Assembly: GCA_023416585.1 (NCBI GenBank)
Contig: JAEZHM010000068.1
Span: 1 to 64,000, forward strand
DNA length: 64,000 nucleotides
From: Bacillota bacterium
GTDB taxonomy: Bacteria; Bacillota; Clostridia; Christensenellales; Aristaeellaceae
Direction of reading: 5' to 3'
The notes beneath the pieces are model-generated. The model did not search any database. It was not told where the DNA came from and saw only the letters and a program-made list of their open reading frames with translations. This document shows, piece by piece, positions 43,869 to 52,787 of this stretch. The translations under genes were made by a program, and so were the position numbers. Each line of letters opens with the position of its first letter. Positions within the stretch are counted from its first letter, which is position 1.

Positions 43869-43883
43869 TATAAGGAAGGACAC

Positions 43884-45767
43884 TTATTTCAGGATAGCTT
43901 CCGCAACTTGCGCGCCGGACGCACCTGTATTTTTGGTGAATATGATCTTCACCGCCAAAAGGCTTTCCCCGGGCAAAGTGACAGTCACGCTATTTCCCGT
44001 TTCCGGGTTGAATTCATAGTCCTGGGAAGGTACGATCTCGGTAAATGCAGCCCCGTCGGCACTGCCCAGAACGGAGAAGGTCTGTATGCGCTTACCCCAA
44101 ATGGCGGCCGGGTTCAAGTGCAGGATAAGGCTTGTAGGGGATGCGGGTTCGCTAACGGTAAGCGTCAGCTCATCCTGCCCGCTGCCAGCGCCTTCCCAGT
44201 AGGTATTCACATTACCATCGGCCGCATTGGCTCCGCCATAGGATTGCGTCTGGCCATTGGCAGCGGCGGTGACACCGATCCCTGTCTCCAGGGCGGCAGG
44301 CGCTTCTTTCACCTTATAGGTGTGCAGATAGCCGGGATAGGTGGTGGTTACAATGCTTTCATCAGCCTCCATCCTGATGTTGCTGCCGATATTCTTGTTC
44401 TTGTTGAGCTTTATATCGTCCAGTGATGTAATGCGCTTCCCCAAAATTTCCATATTCTTGAACAGCACGTCGTCAATGGTGCAGTCCTTGTTGAAAGCAA
44501 AGATGCGGATGGAAGTATCCTTGCCGCCGAGGACCTTGATGTTATCAAACACCACGCCCCGGGTATTCCCCCGTTTCGAAGCTTTGGACCACTGGGATTT
44601 GGTGGTGGTTAGCTCTATGAGCAGCCGCGCGCCGTCGCCCTCGCCCATTTGGGCGTCCTCCACCGTGATATTTTCAAAGCGGACGTTTTGTATGAGCGCG
44701 TTGTCGCTGTTGTGTATGGACATGACAGGCTTGTGGAAATTGTGCAGTACCGTAATGTTGCGGAAGGTGATGTCCTCCATCACATCCGCCCTGGTTTCAT
44801 AGCCCACCTCGCAGGACTGGGCCAGGTCGGTCCACAGCACACAGTTTTCAAAAAGGATCGTCTTGACGTTTCCATCGTAGCCCTTTACCACCAGGTTGTC
44901 GTCCCAGCCCCTTATGAAGCAGTTGCGGACCGTTACGTTCCTGCAGGACTGGGTGGTAATACCGTCAGAATTGGACCGGGCCGCAACAATATGGATGCCG
45001 TCCACCGTGACGGTATCACACTTATACAGGTTCACCGTCCAGGCCGCGGGATCCAGGATGGTGATCCCCTCAATGGAGATATTTTTACTTTCGGTGAAAT
45101 TGATGGGCACAATGGTATCATCCCACCGGTCATACTGGCTGCCGTCGATGATGCCCCGGCCCATGATGCGCACATTCTTGACCCCGCCGGCCTGTATGTA
45201 TCCCCGCAGCACGCAGCCACCAGCCAAATAGACGGTTTGCCCGCTTTGGGGTTCGATCAACCCCGCTTCATGAACGCCGGGGCCGAAGTAGATCACGTTG
45301 GGATCTTTTTTATCGGGGATATCCGTCTCAGGTGCAGAGGCGAACAGGTGCAGCGCGCCTTTCACCTGGTTATTGTATTCCACGGTGACGGCTGCAGGCT
45401 CCCTCAAAATAAACTGCGCCGTATCGCCCTTGATGGAAGGCGTGATGCTCAATGACAGAGGCCGTATCGTAACTGATTCCAGCGTTACCCCCGGAAACTG
45501 TACTGTCACCGATACAGGGCCGCCCATGGAAAATAGCGCCACAGGAGTCTTTGATAGTATGGGCCGGGATGTCCAGGTTCTTTGATGGTTCACCGCCGTA
45601 TCGATGACGGAAAGGGGCTGGCCTTCCACCCACACCTTGCATGTTTCGCTTGGGGAAAGGTTGATGGGCTGGCTGTACAGCGTCACGGGATAGCCCGCCT
45701 CCGATAAGGACGACGCCAACAGGAATGTAAGCACAAGAATCAATAACAGGGAAATGAGCTTCTTCAT
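43884..45767 (-). CDS. Secreted right-handed beta-helix glycoside hydrolase (GH28/GH49-like) with C-terminal discoidin domain
   Basis: A 627-residue exported protein: signal peptide (1-24), an N-terminal beta-sandwich (about 30-145), a parallel beta-helix from about 150 to 480 (VIYFGPGVHEAG, QTVYLAGGCVLRG, IMGRGIIDGS), and an F5/8-type C (CBM32-like) domain from about 488. Likely catalytic aspartates are Asp268 in NSDGIT and Asp289-Asp290 in RGWDDNL, matching clan GH-N. No GH28 GHG motif is obvious, so a GH49 (dextranase-type) role is as likely as polygalacturonase. Last gene of a LacI-controlled sugar operon; probably digests a polysaccharide outside the cell. Confidence 0.82.
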   Translation of the reverse strand: MKKLISLLLILVLTFLLASSLSEAGYPVTLYSQPINLSPSETCKVWVEGQPLSVIDTAVNHQRTWTSRPILSKTPVALFSMGGPVSVTVQFPGVTLESVTIRPLSLSITPSIKGDTAQFILREPAAVTVEYNNQVKGALHLFASAPETDIPDKKDPNVIYFGPGVHEAGLIEPQSGQTVYLAGGCVLRGYIQAGGVKNVRIMGRGIIDGSQYDRWDDTIVPINFTESKNISIEGITILDPAAWTVNLYKCDTVTVDGIHIVAARSNSDGITTQSCRNVTVRNCFIRGWDDNLVVKGYDGNVKTILFENCVLWTDLAQSCEVGYETRADVMEDITFRNITVLHNFHKPVMSIHNSDNALIQNVRFENITVEDAQMGEGDGARLLIELTTTKSQWSKASKRGNTRGVVFDNIKVLGGKDTSIRIFAFNKDCTIDDVLFKNMEILGKRITSLDDIKLNKNKNIGSNIRMEADESIVTTTYPGYLHTYKVKEAPAALETGIGVTAAANGQTQSYGGANAADGNVNTYWEGAGSGQDELTLTVSEPASPTSLILHLNPAAIWGKRIQTFSVLGSADGAAFTEIVPSQDYEFNPETGNSVTVTLPGESLLAVKIIFTKNTGASGAQVAEAILK

Positions 45768-45785
45768 TGCAGGCGCCTCCTCAAA

Positions 45786-48092
45786 TCATGATTCTTTGTA
45801 TTCCTCCGGCAATTTCACAGTCACATCCTCATGACCCACGGTGGCTTCCCTGCCATAAACCAGAAGTTTCACAGGTTCACCCGCCACCAGGGAAAGGGTA
45901 ACGGTTTCGCTGCACACCTTCACATTCAGCGTACTGCCCGACAAGGTGAGGCAGAATTGATATCCCTGCCAGGCGACGGGAATGGAGGGGTTCAGAGAAG
46001 GAATATCCCCGTCTGTGCGCAGTCCGCCAAACCCGAAAACAATGGTCACCCAGGCGGCGGCGATGTTTGCCAAATGCAGCCCTTCGAACGTATTGCAGTT
46101 GTAGTTGTCCAGGTCCAGCCTGGCCGCAAAGCCAAAGAACCGGAATGCCTCCTGGTGGCGCTTAAGCTCGCTGGCAAGGATGGAATGGATGGAGGGGGAC
46201 AGTGAGCTTTCATGAATGCACCGCGGCTCATAGTAGTCATAGTTGGCAGCCTTTTCCGCAGGTGTATAATCGCCTGGGTGCAGGAACATGGCCATCAGCA
46301 CATCCGGCTGCTTGATCATGTCGGTGCGGTAGATGCGGTCATAGCTCCAGTGGTGGTACAGGGGAAAATCCGTGATGGGAATCGCGTGAATGTCCATGTG
46401 CGGCAGCGTAAAGTACCCCTCGTGCTGCTCAAAGACCAGATGCTCATCCTGCTTTAAGAACATAGCCCCGGCGCAGGCCGCCCAACCGGACCGTTCTTTA
46501 TCCGTCAAAGACACCTTGCCGCAAAGGTCCGCATAAGCCTTTGGCGCTTCCTTTTCCATGCGGGAAAGTGCCTGCAGTGTAAATTCCAGTGTCTTTTTGC
46601 CCATGAAGTTGGTGTAATAATTGTTGTTCACCATCAGGTGGAACTCATCCGGACCCATGACGCCGTAATATCCGTAAGCGGTATGGTCCTGGTTCCAGTC
46701 GCCGCGGGAGGCACAATAGCGGCTGATCTCCACCAGCATCTCAATGCCTTCCCTGAACAGGAATGCATCGTCCCGGGTTAAGTGATGGTAATTCCACACA
46801 GCGTAAGCTACGGAGGTGCTGGGCTGCATCTGCAGGCTGGCGTGCTGCCAAAGGGTGCAGGCCTCCTTGCCGTTCAAGGTAGCAATGGGATAGCAGGCGC
46901 CCTTGCAGTCCAGCTGTTTGGCCCGCTCCCGGGCCTCTGGCAGCGTATGATAGCGGAAAAGGAGCAGGTTCCTGGCGGCTTTCACATCGTTGAGCAGGTA
47001 GTAGGGCAAACAGTATGTTTCCGTATCCCAGAAAGCATGGCCATTGTAGGCTTCGCCGGTTAAGCCCTTGGCGCCGATATTGTTGCGGCCGTCAAAGCCC
47101 CGGTAGGTTTGATGCAGCTGGAAGATGCAGTAGCGTATACCCTGCTGGTTTAATGGATCGCCTTCGATCTTCACATCGGCGGTGCGCCAAAGGGCGGCGT
47201 AATGCGCTATGTTGCTCTTTAAAAGCGCTTCAAAACTCAAGCAGGTCTTGGAGCTTGAAACCGCTTTGTCAAGCAGCGCCGGCGCATCGGCATAATCATC
47301 CCCACGGCGCAGCGAGTCAACCCAAATCCGTTTTTCAAATACCATGGGTTTGTTGGGTTCAAGCGTGCTTTCTACCCCAAGGCCGGTGAACAAATGCTTT
47401 TCCATAGGCGTGACGGAGGCACCTTCCGGCAGCGTAAGCGCAAAACCGTACAGTGCCTTCTGGCCTGTGGTCTTGGTTTCATACAAATGGGCGGCAGAAA
47501 GGCCGTCTATCCGCCCGCCCCTGTCCTGCCAGTTGCAGCGGCCCGTGTTCTGGTGGATGACCGCGCCGTTTATGCCAAAGACAAGGTTGGCTGATAGCTT
47601 CGCATCCAGCGCCTTCAGCGTGATGCGCTGTACTGCCTGGCGGGGGTCTTCCATACCCAGCAGCCGCTCAAAGGTTACGAGTACCCTGCCCTCCGGAAGT
47701 TCCCAAATGAAACTGCGGGACAGGAGGCCTGACTTAAGGTCCAGTGTACGCTCAAAGCAAGATGTGGAGCACACACCCAAGTCAAGGCCTACGCCATCCA
47801 CGGAGATAGGGCAGTACAAATAATCCGGCGCGCAGACCATATAATGGGTCTGCTTGACGATTCCCTTGTAGCCACCGGCTGTATCCTCCCCGTCCAGCTC
47901 ATAGATACCGCCCAGATAGCTGCCCAAAAGGCTGTTTACGGTGCCGCCCTCCTCAAAATAACCCCGGATACCCATATGCTCATTAGCCAGAGAAAAAATA
48001 GACTCGCTGACAAGGCTGTGTTTAGGATCAAAACCCTTCTCCACAACCTGCCAGGGAAGGCACTCAAAATATACGTCCGCTTTCTTTGCCAT
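45786..48092 (-). CDS. GH65-family glycoside phosphorylase/hydrolase
   Basis: A 768-residue cytoplasmic enzyme with the GH65 order: N-terminal beta-sandwich (about 5-270), linker, (alpha/alpha)6 barrel (about 310-680) containing GHAFWDTETY and the general-acid Glu483 in GVMGPDEFH, then a small C-terminal sheet. GH65 enzymes phosphorolyse alpha-glucosides such as maltose, trehalose, kojibiose or nigerose to beta-glucose 1-phosphate. Specificity is not readable. ATG 48092 fits AAAGGA spacing better than 48101. No beta-phosphoglucomutase is adjacent. Confidence 0.93.
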   Translation of the reverse strand: MAKKADVYFECLPWQVVEKGFDPKHSLVSESIFSLANEHMGIRGYFEEGGTVNSLLGSYLGGIYELDGEDTAGGYKGIVKQTHYMVCAPDYLYCPISVDGVGLDLGVCSTSCFERTLDLKSGLLSRSFIWELPEGRVLVTFERLLGMEDPRQAVQRITLKALDAKLSANLVFGINGAVIHQNTGRCNWQDRGGRIDGLSAAHLYETKTTGQKALYGFALTLPEGASVTPMEKHLFTGLGVESTLEPNKPMVFEKRIWVDSLRRGDDYADAPALLDKAVSSSKTCLSFEALLKSNIAHYAALWRTADVKIEGDPLNQQGIRYCIFQLHQTYRGFDGRNNIGAKGLTGEAYNGHAFWDTETYCLPYYLLNDVKAARNLLLFRYHTLPEARERAKQLDCKGACYPIATLNGKEACTLWQHASLQMQPSTSVAYAVWNYHHLTRDDAFLFREGIEMLVEISRYCASRGDWNQDHTAYGYYGVMGPDEFHLMVNNNYYTNFMGKKTLEFTLQALSRMEKEAPKAYADLCGKVSLTDKERSGWAACAGAMFLKQDEHLVFEQHEGYFTLPHMDIHAIPITDFPLYHHWSYDRIYRTDMIKQPDVLMAMFLHPGDYTPAEKAANYDYYEPRCIHESSLSPSIHSILASELKRHQEAFRFFGFAARLDLDNYNCNTFEGLHLANIAAAWVTIVFGFGGLRTDGDIPSLNPSIPVAWQGYQFCLTLSGSTLNVKVCSETVTLSLVAGEPVKLLVYGREATVGHEDVTVKLPEEYKES

Positions 48093-48116
48093 GATATCCA
48101 TCCTTTAAACAAAAAA

Positions 48117-49019
48117 TTAACCCTTGATGCCGGCAGAAATCACGTTTTGGGTAATCTTGCGCTGGAAAGCAATGAACAGGACAATGGGCGGAATGATGGC
48201 GAATACGATGGCCCGAATCACATCCATGTCATTTACTCGGTCAGAGGTACGGTAAGTAAACAGGCGCACCATGACCGTTTCCAGGGGGGTGTTGCCTAGC
48301 ACCAGATAGGGCAGCAGGAAATCCGACCAAGCTGCGTTGACAGCATAAATGAGTATGACCATGTTAATAGGCATGCTCAGCGGTATTACAATGCGATAAA
48401 AGAGGCTGAGATCATTGCATCCATCCAGGCGTGCCGCCTCTATCAGGGAAGACGGCATGGAATCATAGAAGTTTTTAAATAGAACGACGTAAAAAGCATT
48501 TGCGCCAATGGCCAGCCATAGGGGCAGGAAGGAGCCGATCATGCCCAAATTTGTTATGTTCATGAATAGGGGAACCAGGCTGGTGGTGGCGGGGAGCATC
48601 AGGCTGCCCATGATCAGCGCATATACAAATTTATGCCCCCATGGCTTTAAATGGGAAATCACATAGGCAATCAGACCATTAAATACGACTGCGCTTACCG
48701 TGCTGCCCAACACTACCCAGAAGCTGTTTAAGTAAAAGCGGTAAAACTTCATTTCCTGCCAAGTCTTTAAATACCCTTCCAGGCTGAAGGATACCGGAAG
48801 GAACTGAGGACGGTAACGGTTGTCCAGGCCCTTGACGCCGCGTACAAACTCTTTGTTTTCCTTAAAGCCCGCCAGCATGACCCAAATAATAGGCATTACG
48901 CAGATGACCAACGCTACTATGCATACTAAAATCATGAGGGTGTAGCCAATTTGCACAGGAGGTTTCCTCAGGTCATAACCCCGGATGGAACCATCGTCTT
49001 TGGATATGAGCCTCTTCAT
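48117..49019 (-). CDS. Sugar ABC transporter permease (MalG type), glucan locus
   Basis: A 300-residue permease with six predicted helices and the EAA loop SLIEAARLDGCNDLSLFYRIVIP. Start ATG at 49019, seven bases from AGGGAGG. Pairs with the next permease upstream. Confidence 0.94.
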   Translation of the reverse strand: MKRLISKDDGSIRGYDLRKPPVQIGYTLMILVCIVALVICVMPIIWVMLAGFKENKEFVRGVKGLDNRYRPQFLPVSFSLEGYLKTWQEMKFYRFYLNSFWVVLGSTVSAVVFNGLIAYVISHLKPWGHKFVYALIMGSLMLPATTSLVPLFMNITNLGMIGSFLPLWLAIGANAFYVVLFKNFYDSMPSSLIEAARLDGCNDLSLFYRIVIPLSMPINMVILIYAVNAAWSDFLLPYLVLGNTPLETVMVRLFTYRTSDRVNDMDVIRAIVFAIIPPIVLFIAFQRKITQNVISAGIKG

Positions 49020-49033
49020 GCGTTTTCCTCCCT

Positions 49034-49942
49034 TCACATATCCTTAGGCCTGTTGATCCTGTTGTACATAAGGGTTAGCGTGATGAGCGCAATGGAGATA
49101 AGCACCGACACAGACGTGGCCTTGGCATAGTCATACCGCTCGAAGGCATAGCGGAATACCACTTGCATCAGCGATACGGAGGCATTGTTGGGGCCCCCAT
49201 TGGTCATCACCAGCGGCTCATATAGCACCTGAAAAACGGCGATCACCTGAAGGATAAGCAACGTACGGCCCAGGTTGAAAATTTGAGGAACGGTAATGTT
49301 CCAAATGCGCTGGCGCACATTGGCCCCATCGATGATGGCCGCCTCGTATAATTCCGGATTGATGCCCTGAAGGCCCGCCAGGTAGATGAGGGTGGTAGCA
49401 CCCGCCCCCTTCCAGGTCATGGCTACGACGATCACGGGGATGGCCAGGGTGGCGTTGCTCAACCATTCACCGCCCTGCAGGCCAACGGAATTGAGCAGCA
49501 TATTCAGCCCGCCGTTGCCGCCGCTTTTGAACAGATACCGCCACAAAAACACTGTCGCCAGACCCGGCACGATGTTGGGCAGGTAAACCGCGATACGGAA
49601 GATGCTTTTTCCATACACCATCTCCTGAATGAGAACAGCCATGATGATTGGAACGAGGAAGCCAATGATCAAAGACCAGAAGGTATAGGAAAACGTATTG
49701 ATCACCGCAGGCCAGAAATCAGGGTGTGCAATGACCGCTGCAAAATTATCCAGACCAACGAAGCGGACAGTACTAAAACCTTTTGTTTCATAAAGACATA
49801 ACCGCAGGCTTTGCACAAGCGGCATCCAAACAAAGAAGACAAAGAGGGCAAGGCTGGGCAGCATAATACCCCAGGCAATAAGATTTCTGGTGATTTTAGC
49901 CCGCCGTTTCTGGATTGGCCGGTACGGAGCTGTTGTGATCAT
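49034..49942 (-). CDS. Sugar ABC transporter permease (MalF type), glucan locus
   Basis: A 302-residue permease with six predicted helices and the EAA-type loop LYEAAIIDGANVRQRIWNITVP. ATG at 49942 is eight bases from AGGAGG; the earlier ATG at 49948 is only two bases away. No ATPase gene in the operon. Confidence 0.94.
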   Translation of the reverse strand: MITTAPYRPIQKRRAKITRNLIAWGIMLPSLALFVFFVWMPLVQSLRLCLYETKGFSTVRFVGLDNFAAVIAHPDFWPAVINTFSYTFWSLIIGFLVPIIMAVLIQEMVYGKSIFRIAVYLPNIVPGLATVFLWRYLFKSGGNGGLNMLLNSVGLQGGEWLSNATLAIPVIVVAMTWKGAGATTLIYLAGLQGINPELYEAAIIDGANVRQRIWNITVPQIFNLGRTLLILQVIAVFQVLYEPLVMTNGGPNNASVSLMQVVFRYAFERYDYAKATSVSVLISIALITLTLMYNRINRPKDM

Positions 49943-50041
49943 GCACATTGCCTCCTTGATTCAATAAAAGCATGGATTGGGGAAGGGCGCTTGGGAAAAA
50001 GCGCAGAGGAACGCTCTTTCCCAAATGTCCCAAACGCAAAC

Positions 50042-50071
50042 CCGGGAGAGCCGGTAAACCGGCCCTCCCGG
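50042..50071 (-). promoter_or_regulatory. Intercistronic stem-loop after the second binding-protein gene
   Basis: Arms CCGGGAGAGCCGG and CCGGCCCTCCCGG (12 of 13 pairs) with a four-base loop and no T-run, in the same place relative to the binding-protein gene as the hairpin at 5829-5859. Confidence 0.6.
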
Positions 50072-50093
50072 CGGTGGAGAAGCTTTTGCAAGA

Positions 50094-51476
50094 TTACTTG
50101 TTTACGCCGGCATCCAGCAGAGCCTGCAGGTTGGCATCAGCGGTATCCATAAGAGCCTGCACATTGGCGTTCTGGTCGGTGACAACAGCCTGCAGAACCT
50201 TGGTCAGCTCGGCATACATGTCCTGCGTCTGAACGGGTTCTTCCGTGCGCACAGCACCGTCGGTGTTAATCAGTTTAAAGTACTGTTCGAACATCCGGGG
50301 ATCAACATTGGCATACTGCGCATTTGCATCACGCTGCGCGCCATTGTACTCTTCATCCGTCCAGGCGGGAACGGGAACGTCGACAACGGGAACGCCACGG
50401 TCTTTACGGCTCTTGGCATCCAGCAGCATGCCGTTCTTCGCACTTTCGGTGAGGACGGGGGCGCGGCCCATGCATTCCAGGTACTTGAGGCCAGCCATGA
50501 TCTGCTCATGGGTGGAGCCTTTGGCAAACATGTAGGGCGTGCCGCCGGAAAGGGTGAAAGCGCCGCCGGGGCCGGCGGGGATGCCAACCATCATGAGCTT
50601 ATCCGTGGCCAGGCCGTTTTGTTCGGTGGGCATATTCACAGCGTCGCTGGCGGCGATGTACATGGCGGCAGCGCCAGTGCCCAGCTGGGCAAAACCGGTG
50701 CCCCAGTTTTCGGTGGTGGGGTCGCTGGTGAGCAGGTCATACTTCCATTTGAGGTCCTTTACGAAGCTCATGGCGGCCACGGCTTCGGGGCTGTTCAGGT
50801 TGGCTTCCCATTTGCCTTCAACATTTTGATTCTCCAGAACAGCGCCAAAGTTCCAGGCGATGTTGGAGAAATGCCAGCCGCCGGCGTTATCGGCCGCCAG
50901 GAGGCATAGAGCGGCAGAGCCGGTCTTTTCCTTGATGGTCTTGCCAACTTCGATGAACTCATCCCAGGTCTTGGGGTACTTGGGCAGGCCGTTTTCATCC
51001 ACAAGGCCGGCATCTTCAAACAATTCCGCGTTAATCATCAGGCCCAGGGCATAGCCGTCACGGGGCATGGCATATACGCGGCCGTCTTTATCAGACAGCA
51101 GCTTGCGAACGATGGGGTTCATCTTATCCAGCCAGCCAAGTTCCTGAAGTTCATCGGTGATGTCGGCCACATAGCCGGCGGCGATGAGCTTCTGGGGTTC
51201 GGTGTACCAGGATTCAAACAGGGTGGGCACGGTGCCGGCTTCCGCCATGTTGATGAAGGTATCAACAGCGTACCTGTAGTGGGCCTTTACGACTTCCACA
51301 TCGGGCATAGCGGCCTTGAAGGCGGGCAGGAAGTTTGTTTCATGGGCTTCGATGGCGCCGGTGTCCACATCTTCGGGCCAGATGCCAAGTGTCAAAGTGA
51401 CTTTGCCGTCAGCCAGAGCGGAAACGGCGCCCAGAGCCAGCAGAAGGCTCAGGAACAGGGCTACAAACTTTTTCAT
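50094..51476 (-). CDS. Sugar ABC transporter substrate-binding protein, glucan locus
   Basis: A 460-residue exported binding protein with a signal peptide (1-22, ending VSALA) and mature start DGKVTLTLGIWPED. Signatures VPTLFESWYTEPQKLI and YPKTWDEFIEVGKTI fit family 1 sugar-binding proteins. No lipobox cysteine. AAAGGAGG precedes the start. First gene of the operon, probably binding the oligosaccharide released by the secreted beta-helix enzyme (inference). Confidence 0.93.
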   Translation of the reverse strand: MKKFVALFLSLLLALGAVSALADGKVTLTLGIWPEDVDTGAIEAHETNFLPAFKAAMPDVEVVKAHYRYAVDTFINMAEAGTVPTLFESWYTEPQKLIAAGYVADITDELQELGWLDKMNPIVRKLLSDKDGRVYAMPRDGYALGLMINAELFEDAGLVDENGLPKYPKTWDEFIEVGKTIKEKTGSAALCLLAADNAGGWHFSNIAWNFGAVLENQNVEGKWEANLNSPEAVAAMSFVKDLKWKYDLLTSDPTTENWGTGFAQLGTGAAAMYIAASDAVNMPTEQNGLATDKLMMVGIPAGPGGAFTLSGGTPYMFAKGSTHEQIMAGLKYLECMGRAPVLTESAKNGMLLDAKSRKDRGVPVVDVPVPAWTDEEYNGAQRDANAQYANVDPRMFEQYFKLINTDGAVRTEEPVQTQDMYAELTKVLQAVVTDQNANVQALMDTADANLQALLDAGVNK

Positions 51477-51577
51477 GGGGTTTCCTCCTTTTAAAATAGG
51501 TAATGGTATGCAAGGGAAGGACATAGGCCCTTCCGGAGGCCCGGCGAGAAATTGGGAAGCCTATGGATTTTGGTTAG

Positions 51578-51645
51578 GTTTTACGTTCAACTAACCAAAG
51601 TATAGCATTGCATTTCTCCAATGTCAATACCGTTTCACGTAAAAC
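51578..51645 (-). promoter_or_regulatory. Glucan-operon promoter flanked by two LacI-type operators
   Basis: Minus-strand TTGACA (51628-51623), 18 bases, TATACT (51604-51599). Operator-like sites GTTTTACGTTCAAC (51578-51591) and GTTTCACGTAAAAC (51632-51645) lie just downstream of the -10 and just upstream of the -35. Both are followed by CTAAC, so they are direct copies, with centres 54 bases apart. Confidence 0.75.
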
Positions 51646-51682
51646 TAACAAAAATCACTAGGTCATATTCAGAGCATATTTC

Positions 51683-51710
51683 TTGCAAACCAACCATTCT
51701 ATGTTATAAT
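51683..51710 (+). promoter_or_regulatory. Predicted promoter of the lacI-like gene
   Basis: TTGCAA (51683-51688), 16 bases, perfect TATAAT (51705-51710), with GAAGGGGGG as ribosome site farther down. Confidence 0.68.
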
Positions 51711-51751
51711 AGCGATACACAGAACAGGAAGTCCGAAGGGGGGCAGAAAGC

Positions 51752-52771
51752 TTGGTCACCATCAAGGATGTGGCGCGGGCGGTGGGCGTCAGCACCACCA
51801 CAGTATCCAACGTGATCCATGGCAACGTGGGCCGCGTATCTCCGGAAATGGTGGCAAGGATCCAGGCCTCCATAGAGCATTTGGGGTATGTACCCAATAT
51901 GTCTGCCCGGGCGCTGGTGAACAACGCATCCCGGATCATAGGTGTTATCAACCACCTGGTGCCCCTCACAAGCGGAGGATTCTTTCAAGACCCATTCCAC
52001 GGCGCGCTTCTGGCGGGGATCGAGCAGACGCTTCGGGAACGGGAGTACTATCTGATGGTGCGCACCATCGACAACGTGCCGGAGCTTTTATCGCTTTTAA
52101 ACAATTGGAATCTGGATGGATTGATACTGACGGGTATTTTCCCTACAGATTTTTATGAAAGCCTGCTGGCGCAAAAAACACCCATTTTGCTGATTGATAG
52201 CTATATTCAAAACGAACAGGTGCTGCAGGTTCGTTTGGAAGATACGCAGGGCGGGTATATTGGTACAAAACACCTTCTGGAGTGCGGCCACCGGGACATT
52301 CTGTTCTGCGGCCCTCCTATTCTGGAAGAAGGCGTTCTGGCCCGCCGCTTCAAGGGTTATTGCCAAGCACTGTCGGAATATTCCGTGCCGGTCAAAATGG
52401 AGAATGTGTACCAGCGGGAAATCGGCATCGAGCAGGGCACGGCGCTGGGCCGGGAACTGGCGCGGCGGCATGACTACACCGCTATTTTTGCAACTGCCGA
52501 TATCCTGGCCGCCGGGCTTATTTCGGGGCTCCAGGAAGCCGGCAGAAAGGTGCCGGAGGATATCTCCATCGTGGGCTTTGACGATTTAAACATCGCCCGC
52601 CTTACCAGCCCGCAGCTTACCACTGTTCACCAGGATGTGGTGGAAAAGGGCGTTATAGCAGCCAGAATGCTCATCGACGCACTGCAGGGCGAAAGCGTCT
52701 CTGCGCCCCGCAGCATCGTGCTGCCGGTGCGTCTTGTATCACGCCAGTCGGTGCAGCACCTTAACAATTAA
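51752..52771 (+). CDS. LacI-family transcriptional regulator of the glucan locus
   Basis: A 339-residue repressor: helix-turn-helix and hinge (1-60, IKDVARAVGVSTTTVSNVIHG) followed by a periplasmic-binding-protein-like sensor domain (about 62-335, VPEDISIVGFDDLNIARL). Start is TTG at 51752. Divergent from the importer/GH65/beta-helix operon, whose promoter carries two matching operators, and followed by an IMPase-like gene. Confidence 0.95.
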   Translation: MVTIKDVARAVGVSTTTVSNVIHGNVGRVSPEMVARIQASIEHLGYVPNMSARALVNNASRIIGVINHLVPLTSGGFFQDPFHGALLAGIEQTLREREYYLMVRTIDNVPELLSLLNNWNLDGLILTGIFPTDFYESLLAQKTPILLIDSYIQNEQVLQVRLEDTQGGYIGTKHLLECGHRDILFCGPPILEEGVLARRFKGYCQALSEYSVPVKMENVYQREIGIEQGTALGRELARRHDYTAIFATADILAAGLISGLQEAGRKVPEDISIVGFDDLNIARLTSPQLTTVHQDVVEKGVIAARMLIDALQGESVSAPRSIVLPVRLVSRQSVQHLNN

Positions 52772-52787
52772 TTGATACGGAGGTCCC

